Source: a bacterium (lineage in GTDB: Bacteria > UBA10199 > DSSB01). Taken from it: a stretch of 21,131 nt of DNA. The notes beneath the pieces are model-generated. The model searched no databases and was not told the DNA's origin. It was given only the letters and a program-made list of their open reading frames with translations. The translations under genes were made by a program, and so were the position numbers. This document shows positions 1 to 8,172 of this stretch, piece by piece (the first letter of the stretch is position 1; each line of letters opens with the position of its first letter). The stretch spans positions 1 to 21,131 of the forward strand of contig JAUHYS010000007.1 in NCBI GenBank assembly GCA_030426445.1. Reading direction: 5' to 3'.

Positions 1-491
1 CCAATTTTTATTTAGGACCTTTACTCATCTTATTATTTGCAATTAAGCTACAATGGCTGCCCGTTTCTTCAGAAAGTGGTTTGCGAGCTTTGATTCTTCC
101 AGCAATAACTTTAGGAACTGCATTAGCCGCTATGACCTCACGCATGACACGGGCTTCAATGCTAGACATCATGAAAATGGACTATATTCGTACAGCACGC
201 GCCAAAGGATTACCAAGGTGGAAGGTTTTTTTTAAACACGGTTTTCGCTCAGCAATGATACCGGTTATTACGGTTATCGGACTCCAATTTGGAAGTCTAC
301 TTGCCGGAACTGTGGTAACCGAAAAAATTTTTAATTGGCCTGGCATTGGCCTTCTTTTATTGCAATCCATTCAAGGCAGAGACTATCCTGTCGTACAAGG
401 TTGTGTCCTTGTGATTGCATTTACTTTTATTTTAGTGAATTTAATCACGGATTTAGTCTATGCATGGATTGACCCTAGGATAACACTATGA
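1..491 (+). CDS. Peptide/nickel ABC transporter permease, DppB/OppB type (3' part)
   Basis: The frame is open from the left edge (first complete codon at 3), so the gene begins outside the window; about 162 residues of a protein that is usually 300-340 aa are present. It is an inner-membrane permease subunit that would carry oligopeptides or related substrates with a DppC-like partner, ATPases and a binding protein, none of which is visible here. Seen directly: a hydrophobic segment ending in LQWLP followed by a short loop, the cytoplasmic EAA-type loop (DYIRTARAKGLPRWKVF, then FRSAMIPVIT) that docks the ATPase, and a terminal DLVYAWIDPRI segment typical of this permease family. The stop TGA overlaps the next ATG by four bases (ATGA at 488-491), so the two genes are translationally coupled. 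A TTG at 81 is only an internal codon, not the true start. Confidence 0.9.
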   Translation, partial: NFYLGPLLILLFAIKLQWLPVSSESGLRALILPAITLGTALAAMTSRMTRASMLDIMKMDYIRTARAKGLPRWKVFFKHGFRSAMIPVITVIGLQFGSLLAGTVVTEKIFNWPGIGLLLLQSIQGRDYPVVQGCVLVIAFTFILVNLITDLVYAWIDPRITL

Positions 492-1282
492 ATCCAATCC
501 TATTTTTTACATCCATGTCCCTTTATTTTACTGGTGGCATTCTATATTTATTGCAAATCATCTTCATTCGATCACAATTGTCCAAGTATGCCTTTCGAGT
601 CACTGCTATCGCATGGCTACTTAGTACAGTTATGTTAGGAGTTTTCTTTTTCAATCAGGGCTACCCCTTTTTGGTCAACGAAAGCTCTAGTTACCTGTTT
701 AGCACCTGGGTCATCACTCTGCTTTTTCTCATCTTAAACTACAAACCCCAATTACAACTGATTGGCGTTTTTGTTCTTCCCCTGGTTTGCATTTTTCATT
801 TACTGGCTTTTTTTTCAGAGGAAAGCTACCAAGTCAGCTTAGCACTCAGTGCCAGCCCCTGGGCTAGTATTCACTTTACCTTTAGTTTCTTGACCTTAGC
901 CATCCTTTCCCTTAGTTTTGCACTTGCAATTATGTTTATAATCGAGGAGTTTCAACTAAAATATAAAGTATTACCTAAGATTTTTCTCAAGCTTCCTAAT
1001 TTAGAATTTTTAGAAAAAATTCACGCAAGGGCTTTATCCACAGGATTTATTCTGCTATCAGGTGTTATAATAACGGGTGCAGCCTGGGCTAAAAGTGTGA
1101 GAGGACTTTACTTTTTTGATGATGCCAGGCAACTTTGGGCCGTTTGTGCATGGTTGGTGTATGCCCTGTTTTTACATGGGCGCTTTGCCGCAGGCTGGAG
1201 AGGTCGTCGGGGAGTTTTTTTATCGATGATTGGTTTTATCATCATCTTATTTACTTTTTTAGGAGTCAGGCACAATACTTAA
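488..1282 (+). CDS. CcsA/HemX-like cytochrome c assembly family membrane protein
   Basis: A 264-residue integral membrane protein with about eight hydrophobic segments. The C-terminal half matches the cytochrome c assembly fold (CcsA/CcmC/HemX): GAAWA near residue 198, then an aromatic loop, LVYALFLHGRFAAGWRGRR and a closing FTFLGV. Candidate heme-ligand histidines are H129, H179 and H230. The tryptophan-rich WWD loop of true heme-handling members is degraded here (see findings). Because hemA starts 30 bases downstream, the gene is placed like hemX of other bacteria, where the product is thought to influence glutamyl-tRNA reductase level or heme trafficking; that role is inferred from position and family only. 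The start ATG overlaps the stop of the upstream permease. Family assignment is good; the exact function is uncertain. Confidence 0.8.
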   Translation: MNPILFFTSMSLYFTGGILYLLQIIFIRSQLSKYAFRVTAIAWLLSTVMLGVFFFNQGYPFLVNESSSYLFSTWVITLLFLILNYKPQLQLIGVFVLPLVCIFHLLAFFSEESYQVSLALSASPWASIHFTFSFLTLAILSLSFALAIMFIIEEFQLKYKVLPKIFLKLPNLEFLEKIHARALSTGFILLSGVIITGAAWAKSVRGLYFFDDARQLWAVCAWLVYALFLHGRFAAGWRGRRGVFLSMIGFIIILFTFLGVRHNT

Positions 1283-1312
1283 AGCAACAAATGGCTGTGT
1301 TAAAAAATAGTT

Positions 1313-2575
1313 ATGAAAATCTTTGTACTTGGAATCAATCATAAGTCCGCTCATCTCGACGTCAGAGAAAAATTTGCCGTCGATTTGCAAGATATTCCTG
1401 ACTTTTTAGGGCAAGCTTCTGCACTTCCCTACGTCGAAGAGCTGTGCCTTTTGTCTACCTGCAATCGGGTAGAAATCTATGCAGTTTCCCAACACCCCCT
1501 TTTAGTAAAAGAACCGTTAATAGATTTTTTGGCACAATATCAAAAAGTCGATAAAAAGTACCTAAAGGATGGTACTTATTTTTACAGCGATGAACAAGCT
1601 ATCGAACATGGCTTTGCTGTCGCAGCAAGCCTAGATTCGATGGTTTTGGGAGAATCCCAAATTTTGGGCCAAATGAAAACAGCCTATCAAATAGCCTTGT
1701 CTAATGGACACACTGGAAAAATTCTTAATAAGTTTTTTCATCAAGCCTTCTTTGTCGCAAAAAAAATCCGTTCTGAAACCGAAATTGGGCATTACCCAGT
1801 CTCAATTAGTTATGCTGCTGTAGTTCTAGCTAAACAAATCTTTGGTGACCTTCATTCTAAAAAAGCTTTGATCATTGGCGCAGGCAAAATGAGCAAACTG
1901 GCTATTAAGCATTTTAATAATTCAAAAGTTGGAAAGCTTTACATCACTAACCGCACAGAAAGCAGAGCCATTGACCTTGCAGAAAAGCTTCAAGGAGAAG
2001 TCATTCCCTTTAAAAATTTTAAGCAATGGTTAAGTGATGCGGATATTATTTTAACCTCTACCAATTCACCTCACTACCTGATTGAACTTAATGACATTCA
2101 AGAGGCCATTAAAAAACGCAAAAACCAAGCCATGTTTCTCATTGACCTTGCCGTCCCTCGAGACATTGCTCCAGAGATCAACCATGTCTCCAATGTCTTT
2201 TTATACGATATCGATGATCTCGGCGATGTAGTTGCAGCCAACCGTCAGGAACGTTCACGCGAAGCCAAGGCCGCCTTTAAAATTCTTCAACAGGAAACAA
2301 CAGCATTCAAAAATACCCTTAAACAATTTGAATTGGTCCCCACACTTTCTTCGCTTTCTAAAAAGTTTGAAAACATCTGCGAATTTGAACTTCAAAAGAC
2401 CTTACAAAAACTTCCCGATCTGAATGCCGAAGAAAAAGCCGCGATCGCTCACATGGCCCAATCCATTGTCAAAAAGGTCTTGCACGACCCCATGGTCACA
2501 CTTAAAGAAGAAAGCCAAGAAGCCGTTGACTACCAACTCTTAGTCCGTAAACTCTTCCGCCTTGATGAAATGTAA
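1313..2575 (+). CDS. hemA: Glutamyl-tRNA reductase
   Basis: A 420-residue protein, full length for the family. It catalyses NADPH-dependent reduction of glutamyl-tRNA(Glu) to glutamate-1-semialdehyde, the first committed step of C5-pathway tetrapyrrole synthesis, in the cytoplasm. Visible motifs: LSTCNRVEIYA with the nucleophilic Cys at the canonical position 50, the conserved H99 before a SLDSMVLGESQILGQ block (residues 106-120), and the nucleotide-binding IIGAGKM segment (187-193). The C-terminal helical region (about 320-420) is the dimerisation domain. The ATG at 1313 gives the canonical N-terminus (MKIFVLGINHKSA); no strong ribosome-binding site precedes it. hemC or hemL do not follow, so the gene is separated from the rest of the heme genes. 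Confidence 0.98.
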   Translation: MKIFVLGINHKSAHLDVREKFAVDLQDIPDFLGQASALPYVEELCLLSTCNRVEIYAVSQHPLLVKEPLIDFLAQYQKVDKKYLKDGTYFYSDEQAIEHGFAVAASLDSMVLGESQILGQMKTAYQIALSNGHTGKILNKFFHQAFFVAKKIRSETEIGHYPVSISYAAVVLAKQIFGDLHSKKALIIGAGKMSKLAIKHFNNSKVGKLYITNRTESRAIDLAEKLQGEVIPFKNFKQWLSDADIILTSTNSPHYLIELNDIQEAIKKRKNQAMFLIDLAVPRDIAPEINHVSNVFLYDIDDLGDVVAANRQERSREAKAAFKILQQETTAFKNTLKQFELVPTLSSLSKKFENICEFELQKTLQKLPDLNAEEKAAIAHMAQSIVKKVLHDPMVTLKEESQEAVDYQLLVRKLFRLDEM

Positions 2576-2592
2576 ATTTAAAAAATAGTCTT

Positions 2593-3186
2593 ATGCTCAA
2601 ACGCTCCTTTAAAATTTTAAAAGTCACTTTCATAATCATCAGCATTGTCTATCTGGGTTCAGCTGCCTTTATTGTAAAAAACGGACTAAAAAAACAAACC
2701 GATAAATGTGATGTAGCCGTGGTATTAGGCACTGCAGTCACTGATCAAGGGACACCTTCACTCCGACTTCAAGCACGTCTGAACGAGGCCGTTAAACTTT
2801 ACCAGCAAGGTCTGTTTACACAAATTATTGTCACCGGAGGCACCGGAGAGAACGGTTTTAATGAGGCCAAAACCATGCAGCAATATTTAATGCAGCAAGG
2901 CATTCCCAAAAATAATATTTTATTAGAGCCCAAAGCCCTGAATACTTTTCAAAGCGCAAAATTTGTTTCAAAAATTATCAAAGAGCATGGCTTTGAAAAA
3001 GTTATGGTGGTATCCCAATACTTTCATATTTCTCGTATTCAGCTAGCTTTTGAAGGCTTTGGTATCCCCTTTGTTTACCGCTCACATCCCGATTTTTTTG
3101 AATGGCGCGATATTTATTCTATCTTGAGGGAAGTTCCTGCATATACTTATTATTGGCTTCAGTTCTCTGGACTGAGTATGCTATAG
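2593..3186 (+). CDS. YdcF/SanA-like DUF218 envelope protein
   Basis: A 197-residue protein with one N-terminal membrane anchor (about residues 10-28) followed by a DUF218 domain facing the periplasm. Family hallmarks seen: VVLGTAV (43-49), R58/R62 with LNEAVKLYQQG, the glycine motif VTGG (80-83), E91, a helix around ALNTFQSAKF, and SQYFHISR (141-148). DUF218 members include SanA, linked to vancomycin exclusion, ElyC and YdcF; biochemical activity remains undefined, with envelope or lipid-carrier roles suggested. The gene lies 17 bases after hemA and 10 before the ABC1 kinase-like gene, so it is probably cotranscribed with both. Family is clear, substrate unknown. Confidence 0.88.
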   Translation: MLKRSFKILKVTFIIISIVYLGSAAFIVKNGLKKQTDKCDVAVVLGTAVTDQGTPSLRLQARLNEAVKLYQQGLFTQIIVTGGTGENGFNEAKTMQQYLMQQGIPKNNILLEPKALNTFQSAKFVSKIIKEHGFEKVMVVSQYFHISRIQLAFEGFGIPFVYRSHPDFFEWRDIYSILREVPAYTYYWLQFSGLSML

Positions 3187-3196
3187 TTGAGCGAAT

Positions 3197-4876
3197 ATGA
3201 ATTCTGAAAAAGCCAGCCCGATTATTTCCCGATTCATTCGAGCTTATGTTCTCACTGCACGTATTTTTTTTAGATATGTGTTTCTTTTTTTAGCCAATAA
3301 AATTTTTAGCCAGTCCTTTTTAGAGTCTCAATGGAAAAAGGCTCATCAACGCACCGCCAGATCAATCAAAAAGAATATTCTTATCCTAAAAGGTATTTTT
3401 ATCAAAGTGGGTCAAATGATCAGCATCATGACCCATTTTTTACCCGAAAGTATTACTCAAGAACTCGAAGGTCTTCAAGACGCGGTGCCCCCGACTCCCT
3501 ACCCCGAAGTTGAAAAACAATTTTTACAAGAGTTTAAAAAACCCCCTCATGTTTATTTTGCAAAGTTTGAAAAGACTCCCATTGCCAGCGCTTCATTAGG
3601 ACAAGTCCATGTGGCGCATTCGCATCAAGGCGTCAAATTAGCTATCAAAGTTCAGTATCCCAACATCGACAAAATTGTTTACAGTGACCTTAAAATCTTA
3701 CGGCGTATTTGCAGCTTGCTTGATTTGTTCTTTCCTCAATATGGCATTAAAAAAACCTACCAGGAAATTCGCGAAGTCATTCTTGAAGAGCTGGATTTTC
3801 AAAATGAAGGAAAAAACCTGGAGCTAATAGAAAAAAATCTCAAGGAGCATACCGAAATTGTCTTTCCCAAAGTTTTTTGGGAACATTCCACATCCAAAAT
3901 TCTCACCTTGGAGTTTATGGATGGCATCAAGATCAGCAATTTAGAAGGGCTTAAGCAACTTCAAATCGATCCACGAGATGTTGCCGAAAAAATCATCCAT
4001 GCTTATTGTAAGCAAATCTTCATTGATGGTGCTTACCATGCTGACCCCCACCCAGGAAATTTTTTAGTCCGAGCTGTCAAAAGTCCAGATACACAAAAAA
4101 CTCAGCCTGAAATTGTCATGATCGACTTTGGCGCTGTCGCCTATATCTCTGAACCCATGCGTAAAGGGATGGCACGCTTTATGGAAGGGGTGATAAAACG
4201 CGATAACGTTATCATTAGCCAAGCTATGAAAGACATGGGATTTATCTCGGGGCCCCAAAGCGAAGAAGTCTTTGATAAAATCGTGGAGTTTTTTTACGAA
4301 AGACTAAAAGATATTAATTTCGACGAGATTAAAAACTTCAAACTCGATAAGTTAGAAAATATTGAGGAAATCCTAGAATTTCGCAAATTGGATATTTCCT
4401 TTCGTGATCTCTTTCAAAGTTTTAATGTACCTAAAGAATGGGCCTTGCTGGAGCGCTCACTGATTCTTTTGGTTGGCCTCACTACTCACCTCGACCCTAA
4501 GTTAGACCCCATGGGTATTATTATCCCTTACGCCGAACAATTTGTTTTGGGCAAGGACCGTACTTTTGCAGACCTGGTCACGGATACGGTTAAAGAAGTT
4601 TTGCTTGGATATTTAAAACTTCCTACCGAGCTACAACGTAGTTTAAAATTACTCAATCAAGGTGAGATTAAGATTCGACTGAAAGAAAACTCGCAAAATG
4701 CTAAGACCATCAGTCGTGCCTTAAACCGTCTTACCTACTCGATACTGGGGCTGGGCTCTTTTGGTATTGCCTATAACTTGCAACAAAGTGCTTTTTCCCA
4801 TTATCAATGGTTTTATTATTCAAGTGTGGTTTTTAGCGGTCTTTTGCTGCTTAATTTTTTAAAAAGGGAAAAATAA
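3197..4876 (+). CDS. ABC1/UbiB-family atypical kinase
   Basis: A 559-residue ABC1/UbiB protein-kinase-like ATPase. Members support ubiquinone or other isoprenoid lipid synthesis or transport; the true substrate is unsettled. Seen: the family-specific KxGQ element (KVGQ, 70-73), the alanine-rich nucleotide loop ASASLGQV (130-137), the ATP-binding lysine K151 in AIKVQYP, the catalytic-loop block HADPHPGNF (281-289) and the metal-binding DFG at 310-312. A hydrophobic segment near the C-terminus (about 525-555) would anchor it to the inner membrane, as in UbiB. It is somewhat longer before the KxGQ motif than soluble relatives. The start is preceded closely by a GAG-rich stretch. No other quinone genes are in the window. 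Confidence 0.9.
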   Translation: MNSEKASPIISRFIRAYVLTARIFFRYVFLFLANKIFSQSFLESQWKKAHQRTARSIKKNILILKGIFIKVGQMISIMTHFLPESITQELEGLQDAVPPTPYPEVEKQFLQEFKKPPHVYFAKFEKTPIASASLGQVHVAHSHQGVKLAIKVQYPNIDKIVYSDLKILRRICSLLDLFFPQYGIKKTYQEIREVILEELDFQNEGKNLELIEKNLKEHTEIVFPKVFWEHSTSKILTLEFMDGIKISNLEGLKQLQIDPRDVAEKIIHAYCKQIFIDGAYHADPHPGNFLVRAVKSPDTQKTQPEIVMIDFGAVAYISEPMRKGMARFMEGVIKRDNVIISQAMKDMGFISGPQSEEVFDKIVEFFYERLKDINFDEIKNFKLDKLENIEEILEFRKLDISFRDLFQSFNVPKEWALLERSLILLVGLTTHLDPKLDPMGIIIPYAEQFVLGKDRTFADLVTDTVKEVLLGYLKLPTELQRSLKLLNQGEIKIRLKENSQNAKTISRALNRLTYSILGLGSFGIAYNLQQSAFSHYQWFYYSSVVFSGLLLLNFLKREK

Positions 4877-4877
4877 C

Positions 4878-5360
4878 ATGAAATCCAAACCCGTCAGCGA
4901 GTCTTGCACCGAAGCCCAATATTTGGTATTACCTCATGATACCAATATGTTGGGCACGATTTTTGGTGGCCGCATAATGGAATGGATCGATACCATCGCT
5001 GCCATTGCAGCGTTTAGACACGCTGGCAAGGTGGCTGTGACGGCAAGCATGGACAGTCTGCATTTTATCTCACCGGTGCGCCTTGGAGATGTGGTGATTC
5101 TAAAGGCCTCGCTAAATTATGTCAGGCGGACTTCCATGGAAATTGGGGTTAAAGTGGAGGCAGAAAATCCTTTCACTAAAGAAAGGCGCCATACAGCAAG
5201 TGCCTATCTCACTTTTGTCGCTATTGACGAAAATAAAAAGCCCAGCCCCATACCTGCACTGATTTGTGAGAGCCCAGAAGAAAAACGTCGTTTTCAGTCA
5301 GGCCAAAAACGTTGGGAAGCGCGTATGCAATCAAGACCCAAGCCCAACAGGTCTTCTTAA
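4878..5360 (+). CDS. Acyl-CoA thioesterase, hotdog fold (YciA/BACH-like)
   Basis: A 160-residue single hotdog-domain protein that would hydrolyse fatty acyl-CoA to free acid and CoA in the cytoplasm. The signature is clear: HDTNMLGTIFGGRIMEWID (residues 20-38) contains the conserved N23, G26, FGG (29-31) and D38, followed by the CoA-binding strand region VTASMDSLHFISPVRLGD. The C-terminal tail (about 130-160) is basic and variable. The gene starts one base after the ABC1 kinase stop, with GGGA about ten bases upstream as a weak Shine-Dalgarno. Its place in a run of membrane and cofactor genes suggests a role in membrane lipid turnover, but substrate chain length cannot be read from sequence. 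Confidence 0.92.
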   Translation: MKSKPVSESCTEAQYLVLPHDTNMLGTIFGGRIMEWIDTIAAIAAFRHAGKVAVTASMDSLHFISPVRLGDVVILKASLNYVRRTSMEIGVKVEAENPFTKERRHTASAYLTFVAIDENKKPSPIPALICESPEEKRRFQSGQKRWEARMQSRPKPNRSS

Positions 5361-5389
5361 AATGGAGAACAAAATTCAGCAAATGCCCT

Positions 5390-6448
5390 ATGAGTTTACA
5401 GAAGCCAAAAAACTTTCGCCGGTGGATGATTCTATTAGCGGTCTCTCTCGCTTTAGTCATTCATCTATTCATGGCAGGGACTGCAGTACTCTACTATTAC
5501 TATGGCCACCTATTAGACGAACTCCTAACTCAACTCTTCAATAAAAAAACCGAAGTCGCTAGCACTGAAACTCTCACTCCACAAAATGACGAAGACTCCG
5601 TGATCTTTATTCGCCCCGAAAATTTTGTCCCTCAAGTCAGCCCACCTCCCGAATCCAAAATCATGGATTTAGCCAAGCCTAAAAACCAAACGCCCCCTAA
5701 GAAAGCTCGTTTTTATAGTCAGCACCATTCCAGCACAGATCAAGAAACCACTGCGGCTCGCCCACCTAAAAATGCCGACCCCAATAAGGAAACCCATGGT
5801 GGCAAGCAGAGTCCTGCTCAAGCTTCAAAAGAAAAAAAACAAAAATCAGCTCAGGCTTCTTCTCAAGACCCAAAAGAAATGAAAGGCAGCACTCCAGGGC
5901 CCAAACCCGATATCTTTGAAAAAAACTTTAATCCATTGACGAGTGATTTGGTTGAACTTGAGACTCAAAATAAAAATAATGAGAAAAAAATAAGTGATAA
6001 AAAATTTGTCGACCTGGATGTGCAACCTTCTGACTTAAGTTCAATCGGTTCAGGCTTGGGTCGAAGTTTTGTCGAGGATTTTGCGCCCAGCGTGACCATT
6101 GGCAACGAGACTATTCTTAACACCGAACAAATTAAACAAGTCCAATATTTTACCCGGATGAAGCGCAGTTTTCGCTTGGCTTTTAATCCTGAACCTCCAC
6201 TGGTTTCATACTTTAGAGGGCACCGCTTAGATCGCGGCCAAGTTGTCGTGGGCATGAAAGTGAAAGTCGCTGCAAACGGTAGGCTGAGCTCACTGACCGT
6301 ATTTAAAAGCTCCGGCATTCCAGGTTATGACCAAAGCGCCATATCGGCTGTCAGAAAATCTTCACCTCTGGGATCTCCTCCCTCCAAATACCTGGACCCT
6401 ACGGGTCAGCTCAATATGACCTGGTATTTTATTACGTATATTAGGTAA
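5390..6448 (+). CDS. TonB-like energy-transducer protein
   Basis: A 352-residue protein from ATG 5390. It has a single N-terminal membrane helix (about 12-37), a long Pro/Lys/Gln/Ser-rich spacer (about 45-190) suited to spanning the periplasm, and a C-terminal TonB-type domain (about 270-352) with the pattern VVVGMKVKVAANGRLSSL, SSGIPGYDQSAISAV and a closing strand LNMTWYFITY. TonB proteins pass inner-membrane proton-motive energy to outer-membrane receptors with ExbB/ExbD; no such partners or receptors are in this window, so it may instead be one of the TonB-domain proteins used in motility or envelope maintenance. The reading frame extends upstream to a TTG at 5312 overlapping the thioesterase gene by 49 bases; I prefer the ATG because it lies after the upstream stop and puts the basic residues directly before the membrane helix. 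Confidence 0.8.
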   Translation: MSLQKPKNFRRWMILLAVSLALVIHLFMAGTAVLYYYYGHLLDELLTQLFNKKTEVASTETLTPQNDEDSVIFIRPENFVPQVSPPPESKIMDLAKPKNQTPPKKARFYSQHHSSTDQETTAARPPKNADPNKETHGGKQSPAQASKEKKQKSAQASSQDPKEMKGSTPGPKPDIFEKNFNPLTSDLVELETQNKNNEKKISDKKFVDLDVQPSDLSSIGSGLGRSFVEDFAPSVTIGNETILNTEQIKQVQYFTRMKRSFRLAFNPEPPLVSYFRGHRLDRGQVVVGMKVKVAANGRLSSLTVFKSSGIPGYDQSAISAVRKSSPLGSPPSKYLDPTGQLNMTWYFITYIR

Positions 6449-6455
6449 AATTTAT

Positions 6456-6571
6456 TTACTTTCTTTTTGCATGGTCAAAAAGAAAGTAACAAAGAAAAAG
6501 ACCCTCCCCGATTAAAATACCTAAATCCGCAAACTCACTTCTCTTCGTTTCGTTCAGACAGTGCGGATTTA
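6456..6571. repeat. Non-coding patch with two inverted repeats, probable dispersed repeat element
   Basis: Between the convergent TonB-like gene and gcvPB. First, a perfect 14-bp inverted repeat (arm TTACTTTCTTTTTG at 6456-6469, partner at 6476-6489, loop of 6). Second, a 9-bp inverted repeat (TAAATCCGC at 6522-6530, GCGGATTTA at 6563-6571) enclosing a TTCG-rich spacer. Neither arm is followed by a T-run in either direction, so these are not standard terminators. The layout resembles short intergenic repeats I recall from several proteobacterial genomes; that similarity is from memory and unverified. An ORF can be drawn through it (6467-6700), but it overlaps the 3' end of gcvPB, is low-complexity and is not credible. 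The rest of the 6449-6636 gap shows nothing recognisable. Confidence 0.55.
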
Positions 6572-6636
6572 TCGGCTTCGTTCATATCGGATTTTACGGT
6601 ATTTTTTCGAAGGGAATATAGCTTTAACTTTAATAG

Positions 6637-8172
6637 TTATAAACTGTTCAAAAATTTCAAGATGTGTTTCTTGAACTGTTTTTCTGATTTGGTCGTATAG
6701 ATATAGTGAGGCTGCTTAGCCGCTCTGACTTCGTCGAGGCGGCGAATATGCGTCACTTCGGGCGCATCCAAAATCAATCGCGGTTTTATTTCACATTCCT
6801 CAAGAATCTGCTTAAAGGCTGCAATAAAAGAATCCAAAGTATGAAGGCTTTCGGTCTCGGTGGGCTCGATCATGAGAGCTCCCGCGACAATGAGCGGAAA
6901 ATAAACCGTCGGTGGATGGTAACCATAATCGATCAAACGTTTAGCTATTTGCATGGTTTTGATACCCACTTCACTTTGTTTTTTGTCGCTAAAGACCACC
7001 TCGTGCATGCAGATTTGTGGATAAGGCAAATGCAAATCATCTTGAAGTTTGACCCGAACGTAGTTCGCGTTGAGAACCGCACGCTCGGCAACTTGCTTGA
7101 GCCCTTCTGCCCCCATTTCCCGGATATAAGTATAAGCTCGGATCAACATACCAAAATTTCCATAAAAGGATTTAACTCGGCCCACGGATTGACTGCGATT
7201 TTTATCAAAGTAATAATGCCCTTCTTTATGAGCAATCACTGGAGTCGGTAAAAAAGGCTCGAGGATTTTCTTGACAGCAACCGGACCCGAACCAGGCCCT
7301 CCACCACCATGGGGTGTGGTAAAGGTTTTATGTAAATTAAAATGTAAAACATCGATACCCATATCCCCCACGCGGGCCTTACCAATCAAGGCATTTTGAT
7401 TGGCTCCATCGCAATAAACCAGGCCGCCTTGATCATGGACAATCTTGGTGATTTCTTGAATATGCGTTTCAAAAAGTCCTAAGGTATTGGGGTTGGTCAC
7501 CATGAGTGCAGCCACGTCTTCGTCCATAGCCTGTCTTACTGTTTCTGGGTCCAACACTCCAGTGGATGAGCTTTTTAAAGTCACGACTTCGTAGCCGCAA
7601 GCCGCACAGCTAGCTGGATTGGTTCCATGCGCGCTGTCAGGAATCAAAACTTTTTTGCGAGGGTTTCCTTTTGACTCCAAATAGGCCCGAATCATGAGAA
7701 GTCCGGTAAACTCTCCCTGCGCACCCGCAGCGGGTTGCAAACTAGCAGCATCCATGCCACTGATTTTAGCTAAGTCCTGTTGCAAATGAAACATGAGCTC
7801 AAGTGCACCTTGAATCGAATCCTCGTCTTGCAAAGGATGCAACTGTGTCCAACCTGGCATACTGGCAACGGCTTCATTTACTTTGGGGTTGTATTTCATG
7901 GTACAAGAACCCAAAGGGTAAAAACCTGTATCAATCGAGTAATTCCATTGTGAGAGCCGAGTAAAGTGCCGAATCACATCAAACTCCGAAACTTCAGGTA
8001 AGAGAGGCTCTTGCTCTCTTAAAAGTTCTTTTTCGATATCGACTTCAGCCTCTCCACCGCTTAGCTCACTTTCGGGTAAAGAATAGCCTTTGCGTCCAGG
8101 AGCCCCGCGTTCAAAGATCACGGGCTCATTAAAAATCAATCCACTGTCTCCAGGGCCAGGATGCTGTGTCAT
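6637..8172 (-). CDS. gcvPB: Glycine dehydrogenase (decarboxylating) subunit 2, P-protein beta subunit
   Basis: A 511-residue PLP-dependent subunit. With GcvPA it decarboxylates glycine and transfers the aminomethyl group to lipoyl-GcvH. The PLP-binding lysine is K282 in NLHKTFTTPHGGGGPG, followed by the glycine-rich loop typical of P-protein. Other recognisable blocks are YPLGSCTMKYNPK (85-97), QPAAGAQGE (146-153) and DSAHGTNPAS (179-188). Length fits the bacterial two-subunit form (about 480-515). Its start ATG overlaps the gcvPA stop by four bases, coupling the two subunits. It is the last gene of the operon and converges with the TonB-like gene across a gap of about 190 bases. Confidence 0.98.
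   Translation of the reverse strand: MTQHPGPGDSGLIFNEPVIFERGAPGRKGYSLPESELSGGEAEVDIEKELLREQEPLLPEVSEFDVIRHFTRLSQWNYSIDTGFYPLGSCTMKYNPKVNEAVASMPGWTQLHPLQDEDSIQGALELMFHLQQDLAKISGMDAASLQPAAGAQGEFTGLLMIRAYLESKGNPRKKVLIPDSAHGTNPASCAACGYEVVTLKSSSTGVLDPETVRQAMDEDVAALMVTNPNTLGLFETHIQEITKIVHDQGGLVYCDGANQNALIGKARVGDMGIDVLHFNLHKTFTTPHGGGGPGSGPVAVKKILEPFLPTPVIAHKEGHYYFDKNRSQSVGRVKSFYGNFGMLIRAYTYIREMGAEGLKQVAERAVLNANYVRVKLQDDLHLPYPQICMHEVVFSDKKQSEVGIKTMQIAKRLIDYGYHPPTVYFPLIVAGALMIEPTETESLHTLDSFIAAFKQILEECEIKPRLILDAPEVTHIRRLDEVRAAKQPHYIYTTKSEKQFKKHILKFLNSL

Noticed and set aside
5312..5389. TTG at 5312 as the start of the TonB-like protein
   Set aside because: It would overlap the thioesterase gene by 49 bases and add 26 residues with no membrane or signal character; the ATG at 5390 gives a more typical N-terminus.
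6456..6489. Intrinsic terminator at the TonB-like/gcvPB convergent junction
   Set aside because: The 14-bp stem is A/T-dominated, with no T-run after it in either direction and no GC-rich base, so it does not fit a rho-independent terminator.
6467..6700. A 77-codon + strand reading frame between the TonB-like gene and gcvPB
   Set aside because: It runs through the inverted-repeat element and into the 3' end of gcvPB on the other strand, has low-complexity sequence and no ribosome-binding site; more likely a by-product of the repeat.
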